In this document: one piece after another, positions 54,305 to 63,520 of the stretch
Layout: every line of letters begins with the position of its first letter
Position numbering within the stretch: the stretch's first letter is position 1
Source: Beijerinckiaceae bacterium
GTDB taxonomy: Bacteria; Pseudomonadota; Alphaproteobacteria; Rhizobiales; Beijerinckiaceae
Assembly (NCBI GenBank): GCA_004298435.1
Contig: SCSF01000126.1
Location: forward strand, 1 to 63,684
Direction: 5' to 3'
DNA length: 63,684 nt
Notes under the pieces: generated by a model
Told to the model about the DNA's origin: nothing
What the model saw: only the letters and a program-made list of their open reading frames with translations
Databases searched by the model: none
Program-made: the position numbers and the translations under genes

Positions 54305-54736
54305 CTACCGTGCCGGAGCAGACAGCCTGGCGTCGGCCAGAGCGGCGACAAGAAGCGAAGTGCCCTCTTCCGGGCTGACGGTCCGTTCTTCAAAACTGAT
54401 CGATCTGATATCGACGGCTGCATGATAGGCGCACAGCAGAAGATTGAAAGAAACGGAAACCTCGTGATAGCGAAAATCGAGGTCGAGAATAATGGACGGC
54501 GGCCGATCCCATTCGAGCTCGTAATCCGCAGCGCATCCGTAAGACAAGGTGCCATGCTTGAAATACAATTCCGTTGAGGAATTGATGAGATCACGGATGT
54601 TGTTGAATTTCTCCGAATGGATGAATGAGACGAAATCAGCGACATCTATCATCCGAAGCTCGGAGGCAACCTCTTTAATGCCCTCGGCTATAGCCTTCGC
54701 CCGGATTTCCGAATGGTCGCAAGAATTCATCGACAT
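54305..54736 (-). CDS. unrecognised protein encoded between flhB and flgB
   Basis: 143 residues, acidic, soluble, no signal peptide or membrane helix. Predicted alpha then beta: KAIAEGIKEVASELRMIDVA, VADFVSFIHSEKFNNIRDLI, TLSYGCAADYELEWDRPPSI, ILDLDFRYHEVSVSFNLLLC. It lies 11 bp after flhB and upstream of flgB in the same leftward operon, so a flagellar or flagellum-regulatory role is likely. I do not recognise the family. Confidence 0.8.
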   Translation of the reverse strand: MSMNSCDHSEIRAKAIAEGIKEVASELRMIDVADFVSFIHSEKFNNIRDLINSSTELYFKHGTLSYGCAADYELEWDRPPSIILDLDFRYHEVSVSFNLLLCAYHAAVDIRSISFEERTVSPEEGTSLLVAALADARLSAPAR

Positions 54737-54747
54737 CGATCAGGCTC

Positions 54748-55830
54748 TCAATTAATGACGCTGCGCCGCGGCTCCTTCCTGTGAAGGAAATGGATCAATT
54801 CCGCGACAGCTCGATAAAATTCCGAAGGGATCATCCGATCAACCTCCACACTATTATACATGGACCTTGCCAGAGCCTTGTCCTCAATCACGGGAATGTC
54901 ATTCTCTTCTGCGACTTGCCTGATCCGTAGCGCGACAAGATCCTTGCCTTTTGCAAGAACGCGCGGCGCGCCGCCTTCTTCTCGAACATAGCGAAGCGCA
55001 ATCGCGTAATGGGTCGGGTTGGCGACGACAAGCGTAGCCTTCGCCACCGCCGCGATCATGCTGCGGCGCCTGCGATCGAGCGCGAGGGAACGCATGCGCG
55101 ATTTCACGAGAGGATCGCCTTCGCTCTGCTTCAGTTCCTCCTTGAGTTCCTCTCGCGTCATGCGCAGTTCCGAACGCCAATGGAAACGCGACCAGACGAC
55201 ATCGCCTGCTACGAGAATCAAAGTAGCAATGGCGATGCCAGAAAGAAAACGGATCGCAAGGTTCATAATCAGGTCCGGAAGCGCACCGGGCTCAACGAAC
55301 ATAGCTCCCGTGAACAGGTTCCGGTCCATCTGCAACAGCGCGAAAACAACCACGCTGACAGCGATGAACTTCGCAAAGCTTTTGAGGAACTCGACCTGAC
55401 CGCTCATCCCGAAGATGCGATGCCATCCCTCTGTCGGAGAAATCCGCGAAATATCAGGCTTCAATCTTTCGAATACGAGACGCGGCGCATTCTGCACGAC
55501 CGAAGATGCGATGCCGGCGCCGGCAAGAATGATGAAGATCGGCGCCAGCAGCGGCGCGCTCGCCATGAACAACGCCCGGCAAAGCGCCGTCAGATCGCCG
55601 CCTGTATTCAGTTGAAAAGCGTTTGCGTGATTGAGCACAAGCGACAGAGCGCTCGTCAGCTTATAAACGCCATCCCCAAGGAAGAAGCTGAAGATCAGCA
55701 ACAGGCCGAGCATGAAGGTGAAAATTGGAACTTCGCGCGAGCTCGGCAGATTGCCGCGCTCTATCTCGTCGCGGAGTTTTTTCTCAGTCGGCTGTTCGGT
55801 CTTACTTTCCCTGTCGGGCTTTTCCGCCAT
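54748..55830 (-). CDS. flhB: flagellar biosynthetic protein FlhB
   Basis: 360 residues: N-terminal cytoplasmic KTEQPTEKKLRDEIERGNLP, four membrane helices (for example IFTFMLGLLLIFSFFLGDGV), then the linker and the self-cleaving NPTH motif in VVANPTHYAIALRY (about 268-281), followed by the C-terminal switch domain (LARSMYNSVEVDRMIPSEFY). It controls the change from rod/hook to filament export together with FliK. It follows fliG by 16 bp. Confidence 0.98.
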   Translation of the reverse strand: MAEKPDRESKTEQPTEKKLRDEIERGNLPSSREVPIFTFMLGLLLIFSFFLGDGVYKLTSALSLVLNHANAFQLNTGGDLTALCRALFMASAPLLAPIFIILAGAGIASSVVQNAPRLVFERLKPDISRISPTEGWHRIFGMSGQVEFLKSFAKFIAVSVVVFALLQMDRNLFTGAMFVEPGALPDLIMNLAIRFLSGIAIATLILVAGDVVWSRFHWRSELRMTREELKEELKQSEGDPLVKSRMRSLALDRRRRSMIAAVAKATLVVANPTHYAIALRYVREEGGAPRVLAKGKDLVALRIRQVAEENDIPVIEDKALARSMYNSVEVDRMIPSEFYRAVAELIHFLHRKEPRRSVIN

Positions 55831-55846
55831 GGCGACTCAGAGCCTC

Positions 55847-56902
55847 TTACAGGAAGTCGTCGTCATCATCCGCAGAGTTAAGCTCGATCTCGCCGCGCTC
55901 CGACATTTCAAGCGCCAGTTCGGCGATGGCGCGCCGGGCCTTGACGACCTCGCGGTGCGGCGCAGGCCCGCCACTCGAGAGTTCTGCCTCGACCATGCGC
56001 CGGGCGCGAGTCGAGAGCGTGGAAAGAATGGCGTCCCGGAAGCTTGGCTCAGTCCCCTTCAGCGACAGAACCACGCGCTCTGTCGGAACGTTGTCGAACA
56101 GAATCATTCTTGCACGCGGTTGCAGCTTGATGATGTCGTCGAAGGTGAAGAGAAGCCCGCGCAGGGTTTCCGCAGCCTTCGGGCGGACCTCCGCGAGGCT
56201 TTGCAGGACATCCTCCATCTGCTCGCGCTCCATCTTGTTGATGATGTCCGCCATCCGTGAATTATGAACGGCGCGGTTGTTGCGCGAGACATTGACAAGA
56301 AGGTCATCCTGCAAGGTGCTTTCAAGCGCCCGCATCGCCGGCTCGCTGATCAGGGCGATGCCCACCATGCGCCGCATCAATTCGTTGCGCAGGTCGCGCG
56401 GCAATTGCGCCATCACCTTCGCCGCGCAGGCCGGCGTGACCTTGGAAAGAATTGCCGCCGCCGTCTGCGGATGCTCCTTGAGCAGATAACCCGCGAAAAG
56501 AGCTTCCGAGACGCCCGAGAGACGCTGCCAGATCGATTGATTGGAATTGCCGGTGACATCCGACATAATGTCGGAAATTTCCTCGGACGACAGAATGCCC
56601 GAGAGCAGATTCTCGGCATCGTTGGCCGAGATCATAAGACCGGTTCCATTCGCGAATTGGCCGGCGAATTCCTCGATCATGTCCTCAAGCATCGGCATGG
56701 GAACGACGCCGAGATCGGCAATCGAGCGCGTGACCTGACGCAACTCGTCCTGATCAAAATGCTTAAGCAGCCGGCTGGCCAGCGGCTTGCCCATGGCAAG
56801 CAGAAGCGCCGCCACCTTGCCGCTGCCGGTCATGGCCTTGCGCACAGCTTCCTGCGGCGGCGGTGCTGGCGCCGGTGACGGTTCGGGATGAAGCAACATC
56901 AC
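55847..56902 (-). CDS. fliG: flagellar motor switch protein FliG
   Basis: 351 residues: N-terminal FliF-binding part (TGSGKVAALLLAMGKPLASR), middle EHPQTAAAILSKVTPACAAK, and the C-terminal torque helix region (LLFTFDDIIKLQPRARMILF, PTERVVLSLKGTEPSFRDAI, STLSTRARRMVEAELSSG) with the alternating charged residues that contact MotA. An acidic tail (DDDDDFL) ends the protein. Overlaps fliN by 4 bp. Confidence 0.97.
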   Translation of the reverse strand: MMLLHPEPSPAPAPPPQEAVRKAMTGSGKVAALLLAMGKPLASRLLKHFDQDELRQVTRSIADLGVVPMPMLEDMIEEFAGQFANGTGLMISANDAENLLSGILSSEEISDIMSDVTGNSNQSIWQRLSGVSEALFAGYLLKEHPQTAAAILSKVTPACAAKVMAQLPRDLRNELMRRMVGIALISEPAMRALESTLQDDLLVNVSRNNRAVHNSRMADIINKMEREQMEDVLQSLAEVRPKAAETLRGLLFTFDDIIKLQPRARMILFDNVPTERVVLSLKGTEPSFRDAILSTLSTRARRMVEAELSSGGPAPHREVVKARRAIAELALEMSERGEIELNSADDDDDFL

Positions 56903-57243
56903 TCAACCATCGAGTTGGGGCCGACCACTTCGGTCAGGGATACGCCAAACCGTGTCGTATCGTCCTCGACGACGACGACCTCGCCGCGCGCCACGACACG
57001 CCCGTTGACGACGACATCGACCGGCTCGCCGACGCGGTGGTCGAGCGGAATGACGGCGCCACGACTGAGTTTCAAAAGATTGGAAACGGGCATGCTGGTC
57101 GAGCCGAGCACCACCTGCACTGTGACCGGAATGCGCAGGATCGTATCGATATTGCGACCATCGCCGGACAGTTCCATAGCCGCAGCGCCAAGGTCGTAGC
57201 CGCCGATCTCATCATCAAGCTCCGAGATATGGTCGTCATCCAT
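56899..57243 (-). CDS. fliN: flagellar motor switch protein FliN
   Basis: 114 residues with the SpoA (surface presentation) domain: DTILRIPVTVQVVLGSTSMP, VSNLLKLSRGAVIPLDHRVG, EPVDVVVNGRVVARGEVVVV. The short acidic N-terminus is typical of alphaproteobacteria. It lies 56 bp after fliM and overlaps fliG. Confidence 0.97.
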   Translation of the reverse strand: MDDDHISELDDEIGGYDLGAAAMELSGDGRNIDTILRIPVTVQVVLGSTSMPVSNLLKLSRGAVIPLDHRVGEPVDVVVNGRVVARGEVVVVEDDTTRFGVSLTEVVGPNSMVE

Positions 57244-57299
57244 GCTCTTTGACCCTTCTGCGGCCGGCCTTGTGAGTTGAACCTGACATGTTGAATTTC

Positions 57300-58250
57300 C
57301 TAGCGGGCAGGACGCCCCAGCAGATCATCCATGAATTCCTGCTTCGCATCGATCGCTTCCTCGATGCGCAGCGTGTATTTTCCTTCAGCCTGCCCAAGCT
57401 GGCACCAGAACAGCGGCTCCGAATTACCTTCGAGCTTGACGCGGCTGCGCGCGGTAGCCTGCAACGGCAGAACCTTGCCAACCTGCAAATCAGCGATATC
57501 CGCAAGGGTGAAGCCCTGCTCCTCGATCACCGCCCGAACCGTGACGGCAGCACGCCCGACTTCCGAATGAATCTGTTTGACCCAGAAGGGATCTGGAGTC
57601 GCGACTTCGTTGCTGAGATCGCGCGACAAAGTCTGGCGGATCGGCGTCAATGCGGATTGCGGAATCATGACGAACAATTCACCGGAGCGGCCCAGCACAC
57701 GAATGTTGACGGTCGCGACAACCGCAAAATTGTTGCGGGGCGCGATAACTGCGAAGTCCATCCGCGATTCGAGCCGCTCCATCTTGAAGCGCGTTTCGAT
57801 CACGGTCGAGAAGCTGGCCTGCAAAGTCCGCGCGAAGATGTCGAAAATCTTTTGCGCGACGCGCATCTCGATATTCGTCAGCGCGCGGTTTTCGGCAAAC
57901 GGAAGCTCGCTGCCATCGCCGCCGAACAGAGCCTCGGCAAGCGTGAAAATCAGTTTGTTCTCAGCCCCAAACATGATCCGCGCATCCCAGGGCTGCGCCT
58001 GATGAACAGCGACGATCGCACGGCCCTCATAGGATTCGAGAATATGACCGACGCGCTCAGTCCTCATTCCGCTCATGCTGACAAAGGCCGGCGCGGTCGA
58101 AAGCTGGCGCAGGCTCTCGGAGCATTGCGTCGCCATGCGATCGAAGATCACATGCAGCATCGGCATGCGCTCGATCGAAACGCCACCCGAATCGAGCAGC
58201 CTTTCCGGACCGTCGCGACGGACTGAAGGCTGAGCGCCTGCCCTGGTCAT
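57300..58250 (-). CDS. fliM: flagellar motor switch protein FliM
   Basis: 316 residues: the middle CheC-like domain ([60 protein letters not shown]) and a C-terminal SpoA domain ([20 protein letters not shown]). The N-terminal CheY-binding peptide (LSQxEID in enterics) is not obvious. The ATG overlaps the motA stop (ATGA). Confidence 0.95.
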   Translation of the reverse strand: MTRAGAQPSVRRDGPERLLDSGGVSIERMPMLHVIFDRMATQCSESLRQLSTAPAFVSMSGMRTERVGHILESYEGRAIVAVHQAQPWDARIMFGAENKLIFTLAEALFGGDGSELPFAENRALTNIEMRVAQKIFDIFARTLQASFSTVIETRFKMERLESRMDFAVIAPRNNFAVVATVNIRVLGRSGELFVMIPQSALTPIRQTLSRDLSNEVATPDPFWVKQIHSEVGRAAVTVRAVIEEQGFTLADIADLQVGKVLPLQATARSRVKLEGNSEPLFWCQLGQAEGKYTLRIEEAIDAKQEFMDDLLGRPAR

Positions 58251-59122
58251 GCCGCCTGCCTGGTCGCAGCAGAGCCGGAGATCGTTTCATTTTCGACCAT
58301 GTCGATGGATGGGCGGTCATTCGACGAGATCGTCTTGCGCCCGTGCTCCAGCGCGATTTGCGGCATAGCTCCATTCATAAACGCAAGCAGCGTCTGCTTG
58401 ATAATGAAATAGGAACGCAACTGTTTTTCCCGGGTTGCCTTGATCTTGTGCGCAAGCGGCGACGTAAAGCCGTAAGACAGGAGAATGCCGCCGAACGTGC
58501 CGACGAGCGCGGAACCGATGAGGCCACCAAGAAGCTCCGGCGACTGGTCCAGAGAGCCCATCGCCTTGATGACACCGAGGACGGCGGCAACGATGCCCAG
58601 CGCCGGCATCGCATCGCTCATCGTTGTCAGCGAATGAAACGGCCTCAGCCGGTCATAGGTGATCGTCTCGATCTCCTCGTCCATCAGGGCTTCGATTTCA
58701 TGCGTCTTGGCATTCCCGACGATCAGCAGCCGAACGTAATCGCAAATGAAATGCGTCAACTGCCGATCCTTGAGGACATTCGGAAAGCTTTTGAAGATTT
58801 CCGATTCCTCAGGATTATCGACATGAGATTCCACCTCGTTGCGCGCCTTGCCGCGCAGTTCCCGCATAAGGGCGTAAAGCACGCCCAGAATATCGAGATA
58901 GTCGCGCTGCCCCGGCGCCCGCCCGGTGATGCCGTCAAGCACTGCGCGGCCGGTGTCCTTGATGGTCGTGAGCGAATTAGCGACGACGAAAGTGCCGATC
59001 GCAGCGCCGGCAATCATCAGATATTCGAACGGTTGCCAGATGACGGACATGTGCCCGCCCTCCGCCGTGTAGCCGCCGACGATGGAACCTATAGCGATGA
59101 CAAGGCCTATTACGAAGCTCAC
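58247..59122 (-). CDS. motA: flagellar motor stator protein MotA
   Basis: About 291 residues from a GTG at 59122 with GGGGGTGGGG just upstream; the frame runs to 59233, but the family N-terminus ([18 protein letters not shown]) begins at the GTG. Four membrane helices, the cytoplasmic loop with charged residues facing FliG ([40 protein letters not shown]), and helices 3-4 with conserved prolines ([35 protein letters not shown]). It starts the leftward flagellar operon and is separate from motB. Confidence 0.96.
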   Translation of the reverse strand: MSFVIGLVIAIGSIVGGYTAEGGHMSVIWQPFEYLMIAGAAIGTFVVANSLTTIKDTGRAVLDGITGRAPGQRDYLDILGVLYALMRELRGKARNEVESHVDNPEESEIFKSFPNVLKDRQLTHFICDYVRLLIVGNAKTHEIEALMDEEIETITYDRLRPFHSLTTMSDAMPALGIVAAVLGVIKAMGSLDQSPELLGGLIGSALVGTFGGILLSYGFTSPLAHKIKATREKQLRSYFIIKQTLLAFMNGAMPQIALEHGRKTISSNDRPSIDMVENETISGSAATRQAA

Positions 59123-59327
59123 AGTCCCCACCCCCGCGCAAAAGATAACCAAGTGGTAAGCGGCGAGACTTGCGTGAAGCTTAAATTTATGAGGAGAAGT
59201 TTCGACTGTTCCCGGCCAGGGCACATAGCCCACTCTTTTCTTTGCGCGGGGCTCGCACTCTGCAAACGTCAGCCTGGGGCAAGCGACCGATGGCTAAACA
59301 TGGCAGTCTTGCCACGGAGTCGACGAC
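59123..59327. promoter_or_regulatory. divergent flagellar promoter region (motA / DUF1217)
   Basis: 205 bp between the leftward motA-fliM operon and the rightward DUF1217-flgF-fliI operon, so it must hold promoters for both. Visible elements: an inverted repeat TGGCA-GTCT-TGCCA (59301-59314) 14 bp before the DUF1217 start, and an AT-rich CTTAAATTTATGAGGAG near 59180. No convincing sigma-54 or sigma-28 promoter was found. Confidence 0.6.
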
Positions 59328-60110
59328 GTGCTGACCGCTACAATACTTTACAATTCCATATCGCGCGATTATTCGGCCTCGTTGCGGGCCGCGTCGAAGG
59401 AACCGACAGTCGCCCGGACGACTGAAAGTTTCCTCGCGAATATCAGCAAGATCACCTCGGCAAGCCAGCTCGTCAACAATTCAAGCCTTTATAACTATGT
59501 TATGACGGCCTTCGGGCTGCAAGACATGAGCTACGCCAAGGCCCTGATCACCAAGGTTCTCAACGGCGGGGCGTCAGCGACGAGCTTTGCCGCGAGCCTC
59601 AACGATCCGCGCTATCTGGCGCTCGCCAAGGCTTTTAATTTCGCCGAGAACGGCGCGGCGACGACCAGCGACACGACTCTGCAAACGACGACAGTCGAGA
59701 ATTATTACCAGGCGACCATCGAAGACCAGGCGGGCCAGGAGAATCAGGGCGCACAAATGGCGCTCTATTTCGCGCGCATGGTCCCCCAGATGAACGGCCC
59801 CTACAGCATTCTCGGCGACTCAACGCTATTGAAAGTCGTGCAGACAGCCTTCGGCCTTTCCGCGAGCATGTCGATGCAGAATATTGACACGCAGGCGAAC
59901 GAAATCTCGAATTTGCTGGATATCAGCAAATTGCAGAGCGATCCGACATATCTCAACAAGTTTCTTCAGCGCTTCACGGCGTCTTACGATGCGCAAAATC
60001 CCACAGGCGGCGTTTCATCGACGCCCGCCAACGCATTGCTTGTCACTTCGACCGGCATCAGCTCGGACCTGCTCTTGAGCCTCGCCAATCTGAAACTTGG
60101 AGGATCCTGA
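59328..60110 (+). CDS. DUF1217 family flagellar-locus protein
   Basis: 260 residues from a GTG at 59328. ASLRAASKEPTVARTTESFL, YNYVMTAFGLQDMSYAKALI and the repeated second-half module VVQTAFGLSASMSMQNIDTQ match DUF1217, a family found with flgF and fliI in Rhizobiales. The sequence holds two or more copies of a unit around TAFGL. Its function is unknown; an axial or export-related role is inferred from position. flgF follows 2 bp after its stop. Confidence 0.88.
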   Translation: MLTATILYNSISRDYSASLRAASKEPTVARTTESFLANISKITSASQLVNNSSLYNYVMTAFGLQDMSYAKALITKVLNGGASATSFAASLNDPRYLALAKAFNFAENGAATTSDTTLQTTTVENYYQATIEDQAGQENQGAQMALYFARMVPQMNGPYSILGDSTLLKVVQTAFGLSASMSMQNIDTQANEISNLLDISKLQSDPTYLNKFLQRFTASYDAQNPTGGVSSTPANALLVTSTGISSDLLLSLANLKLGGS

Positions 60111-60112
60111 GC

Positions 60113-60841
60113 GTGCAATCCGAACCCTATGTCGCTCTTTCAGCCCAGGTCACACTCGAACGCCGGCTGAAGACGCTCGCGATCAATGTCGCCAATATGA
60201 ACACCGTCGGCTTTCGCGAATCAGGGATCAGCTTCCACACATATGTTGCCCGGAACGGCTCGCAGCCCGTCGCCTATGCGTCTCCCGGTCAGGACTATAT
60301 TTCGCGGACTCAGGGTCCGCTGATAAAGACGGACAACCCGCTCGACATCGCCATTGCAGGCGATGGCTGGTTCGCTATCCAGACGCCTGCCGGAACTGCC
60401 TATACGCGCGATGGCCGCATGCGGATGCAGCCTGACGGATCACTCCAGACACTCGAAGGCTACCCTGTCCTCGATGCCGGCGGCGCGCCGCTGCAACTCG
60501 ATCCTGCCGGCGGCCCTCCGGTCATCGGCAAGGACGGCATGATCCACCAGAACGGTCGGCAAGTCGGTGCTGTCGGCCTGTTCTCGATCCCGGACAACGC
60601 GCATTTCCAGCGTTACAGCAACTCCGCCGTTCTGCCGGACAAGCCTGCGACGCCGGTGCTCAACTTCGACAGGGTTGATGTGGTTCAGGGACAGGTCGAA
60701 GGCTCGAACGTCAATCCTGTGCTTGAAATGGCGAAACTTATGACCATTTCGCGGGCTTTCCAGGATGTGAGCGGCGCCGAACAGAGCACCGACAGCACCT
60801 TCAACAATGCGATAAAGTCGCTTGGCGACATGACATCCTGA
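60113..60841 (+). CDS. flgF: flagellar proximal rod protein FlgF
   Basis: 242 residues from a GTG at 60113, which has GGAGGA at the DUF1217 stop as its ribosome site. ALSAQVTLERRLKTLAINVA, NMNTVGFRESGISF, PLDIAIAGDGWFAIQTPAGT, YTRDGRMRMQPDGSL and the C-terminal EGSNVNPVLEMAKLMTISRA are standard FlgF/FlgE-family elements. It precedes fliI by 37 bp. Confidence 0.95.
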   Translation: MQSEPYVALSAQVTLERRLKTLAINVANMNTVGFRESGISFHTYVARNGSQPVAYASPGQDYISRTQGPLIKTDNPLDIAIAGDGWFAIQTPAGTAYTRDGRMRMQPDGSLQTLEGYPVLDAGGAPLQLDPAGGPPVIGKDGMIHQNGRQVGAVGLFSIPDNAHFQRYSNSAVLPDKPATPVLNFDRVDVVQGQVEGSNVNPVLEMAKLMTISRAFQDVSGAEQSTDSTFNNAIKSLGDMTS

Positions 60842-60878
60842 AGCCAGCCTGCGCGGTGCATCGAAGGAAATTTTTCTC

Positions 60879-62207
60879 GTGAATGCGCTTGCGCAACTGG
60901 ATCAAGCTGTCAATTTCGGCCTGGAAGAGCTGAACCGGCTCAGGATCAGCGGTACGGTCACGGAGGTGACGCCCTCCCATTATCGCCTTGCCGGCCTTTC
61001 GCATTTTCTCAAGCTCGGCGAATGCGTCGGCATCGATCATTGCGGCTCGACACAACTTGCCGAAGTCGTTCGCATCGATGCGGCGGGAGCGACCGTCAAG
61101 ACATTCGAAGCGCAGGTTGCCGCCGGGCTTGACGATCCCGCATTCCGCATCGGCCCGTTGCATGTAGCGCCTGCTGCAAGCTGGAAAGGCCGAGTCATTG
61201 ACGCGCTTGGGCGGCCTATCGATGCGCGCGGTCCTTTGCGGCGTGGCGAACATGCCTTGCCGATCGAATCGCAACCGCCGGCCGCTCTGCAACGGGCACG
61301 GGTCAAGACTCCTGTCAAAACCGGCGTCCGTGCGATCGATCTCTTCATGCCGATCTGCGCCGGCCAGCGTATCGGTATCTTCGCCGGCTCCGGCGTCGGC
61401 AAGTCGACTCTGCTTGGCATGATTGCCGGCTCGAAGGGATTCGATAGTGTGGTGATCGCGCTTGTCGGCGAGCGCGGCCGCGAGGTGCGGGAATTTCTCG
61501 ACGATTCACTTGGCGCCAACCGCGCTCTTGCAGTCACAGTGGTCGCGACAGGCGACGAAAGTCCGATGATGCGCCGTCTCGCGCCGAAGACGGCGCTAAC
61601 CATCGCAGAATTCTTCCGCGACCGCGGCGAGAACGTTCTCCTCATCATCGATTCCGTCACCCGCTTCGCGCATGCCGCCCGCGATGTGGCGCTTGCGGCA
61701 GGCGAACCTGCGGTTGCCCGCGGCTATGCGCCGAGCGTCTTCAGCGACCTGCCAAAGCTGCTTGAACGCGCCGGTCCCGGTGCGCAAGGGTCAGGTTCAA
61801 TCACGGGAATATTCGCCGTGCTCGTCGATGGCGATGACCATAACGATCCCGTCGCCGACAATATTCGCGGCACGCTCGACGGTCATATCGTTCTTGATCG
61901 CGCCATTGCGGACCAGGGACGGTTCCCTGCGGTCAATATATTGAGCTCAATTTCGCGCCTCGCCCAGCATGTCTGGAAAAAGGATCAGCAGGCTTTGATC
62001 CTGAAACTGAAAACGATGATCGCGCGCTTTGAAGATACACGCGATTTACGCCTCATGGGCGGCTATCAGCCGGGTCAGGACGGTGAACTCGATCAGGCTG
62101 TAGCGCTTGTTCCGAAGCTCTACGAAGCCATAATGCAATCTCCCGCCAATCCGCCCAGCAGAGATGCGTTCCAGGAACTGGCCGAGGCGTTGCAGCAGAC
62201 CAAGTAG
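60879..62207 (+). CDS. fliI: flagellum-specific ATP synthase FliI
   Basis: 442 residues from a GTG at 60879 (AAGGAAA upstream). AAA-type export ATPase related to F1 beta. Walker A IGIFAGSGVGKSTLLGMIAG (about 169-188), Walker B NVLLIIDSVTRFAHAARDVA, and DGDDHNDPVADNIRGTLDGH. It hexamerises below the export gate with FliH and FliJ. It ends its operon: the next gene is an unrelated oxidoreductase, and the fliJ-like gene is elsewhere (28586-28981). Confidence 0.98.
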   Translation: MNALAQLDQAVNFGLEELNRLRISGTVTEVTPSHYRLAGLSHFLKLGECVGIDHCGSTQLAEVVRIDAAGATVKTFEAQVAAGLDDPAFRIGPLHVAPAASWKGRVIDALGRPIDARGPLRRGEHALPIESQPPAALQRARVKTPVKTGVRAIDLFMPICAGQRIGIFAGSGVGKSTLLGMIAGSKGFDSVVIALVGERGREVREFLDDSLGANRALAVTVVATGDESPMMRRLAPKTALTIAEFFRDRGENVLLIIDSVTRFAHAARDVALAAGEPAVARGYAPSVFSDLPKLLERAGPGAQGSGSITGIFAVLVDGDDHNDPVADNIRGTLDGHIVLDRAIADQGRFPAVNILSSISRLAQHVWKKDQQALILKLKTMIARFEDTRDLRLMGGYQPGQDGELDQAVALVPKLYEAIMQSPANPPSRDAFQELAEALQQTK

Positions 62208-62385
62208 AGCGGGTCCTCCCTGGTTTCTGCCCGCGTTCAAATTTCCGTATTATCGGCTGAAATAAAGCGTGGACGCGCTATGCTTGTGCAAGCAGCGTCT
62301 GCTTGACGCTTTACCCTGCCCCAACTGCCGTGGCATTCGCCTCGCGCTGGAATTTCCTGATCAAATCCCGAAAGGTCTTGTGACT

Positions 62386-63420
62386 ATGGCCGATTCTGCT
62401 TCCGATATCGCGTTACCGACCCGCGCTTTGGGCCGCACCGACATGGCGATCACGCGTGTCGGCTTCGGCGCATGGGCCATTGGCGGCGGCGATTGGGCCG
62501 TCGGCTGGGGCACGCAGGATGATCGCGAATCGATTGCCGCGATCCGGCACGCCGTCGCACGCGGAATCAACTGGATCGATACCGCCGCCGTCTATGGCCT
62601 CGGCCATTCGGAAGAAGTGGTGCGCGAAGCCCTCTCGACCATTCCGAAAGACAAACGCCCATATGTGTTCACCAAATGCGGTCTTGTCTGGGATGACAAT
62701 GATCGCAGCGCCATGCCGCGGAATGTTCTTGCGCCTGCAAGCATTCGCCGCGAAATCGAGGCTTCGTTGCGCCGCCTTGGCGTCGAACGCATCGATCTCT
62801 ATCAAGTCCACTGGCCGGCGCGGGATGGCACGCCGCTCGATGCCTATTGGCAGACCATTCTCGATCTCAAGGCAGAGGGCAAGGTGCGCGCCGTAGGTCT
62901 GTCGAACCATTCCGCATCGCAGCTTGAAGCGGCGGAACGGCTCGGCCATGTCGATACGCTGCAACCGCCTTTTTCCGCGATCCGCCGCGAAGTCGCGGCA
63001 GAGGAACTGCCCTGGTGCGCCGCACATCAGACGGGTGTCATCGTCTATAGCCCGATGCAATCGGGGTTGCTCACGGGCGCGTTCAGCCTTCAGCGTGCTA
63101 AAGCCCTGCCAAAAGACGACTGGCGCTCCCGCAATGCAGAATTCTCGGGCGATCTGCTCGCGCGCAATCTCAAGCTCGCGGATGCGATGAAACCGATTGC
63201 GGAACGCCACCGCACGAGCGTCGCCACCATTGCTGTGGCCTGGACACTTGCGTGGCCCGGCGTCACTGGCGCGATTGTCGGCGCGCGTTCCGCAGCGCAG
63301 GTCGATGGATGGCTGGACGCGGCCCGTATCGAACTGAGCCCCGAAGACATGCGCGTGATCGGCAAGGCGATAGAAGCGACAGGCGCAGGCAAGGGGCCGG
63401 CATTGCCAAAGGGGTTATAG
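62386..63420 (+). CDS. aldo/keto reductase
   Basis: 344 residues from the ATG at 62386 (MADSASDIAL), which has GAAAGG upstream; the frame opens at 62269. AKR-family TIM barrel: RALGRTDMAITRVGFGAWAI, INWIDTAAVYGLGHSEEVVR (catalytic Asp and Tyr), YVFTKCG (Lys), IDLYQVHWPAR (His), VRAVGLSNHSASQL, and the NADPH-binding PGVTGAIVGARSAAQVDGW near the end. Substrate unknown. It is 178 bp after fliI and probably not part of the flagellar operon. Confidence 0.93.
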   Translation: MADSASDIALPTRALGRTDMAITRVGFGAWAIGGGDWAVGWGTQDDRESIAAIRHAVARGINWIDTAAVYGLGHSEEVVREALSTIPKDKRPYVFTKCGLVWDDNDRSAMPRNVLAPASIRREIEASLRRLGVERIDLYQVHWPARDGTPLDAYWQTILDLKAEGKVRAVGLSNHSASQLEAAERLGHVDTLQPPFSAIRREVAAEELPWCAAHQTGVIVYSPMQSGLLTGAFSLQRAKALPKDDWRSRNAEFSGDLLARNLKLADAMKPIAERHRTSVATIAVAWTLAWPGVTGAIVGARSAAQVDGWLDAARIELSPEDMRVIGKAIEATGAGKGPALPKGL

Positions 63421-63520
63421 GCCGAAGCTCCTTTTGCGACGCAAAATGCCGGGCGCTCACGCGCAATTTTGATTCCTCCTGTCCGCCGACAACGGCTCAT
63501 GCAATGCCTATATGGATTGC

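Noticed and set aside
59299-59316. sigma-54 promoter (TGGCA...TTGC)
   Set aside because: Spacing between GG and GC is 7, not 10; better explained as an inverted repeat.
62209-62237. intrinsic terminator after fliI
   Set aside because: Only a 5-bp GCGGG/CCCGC stem with a long loop and no U-run.
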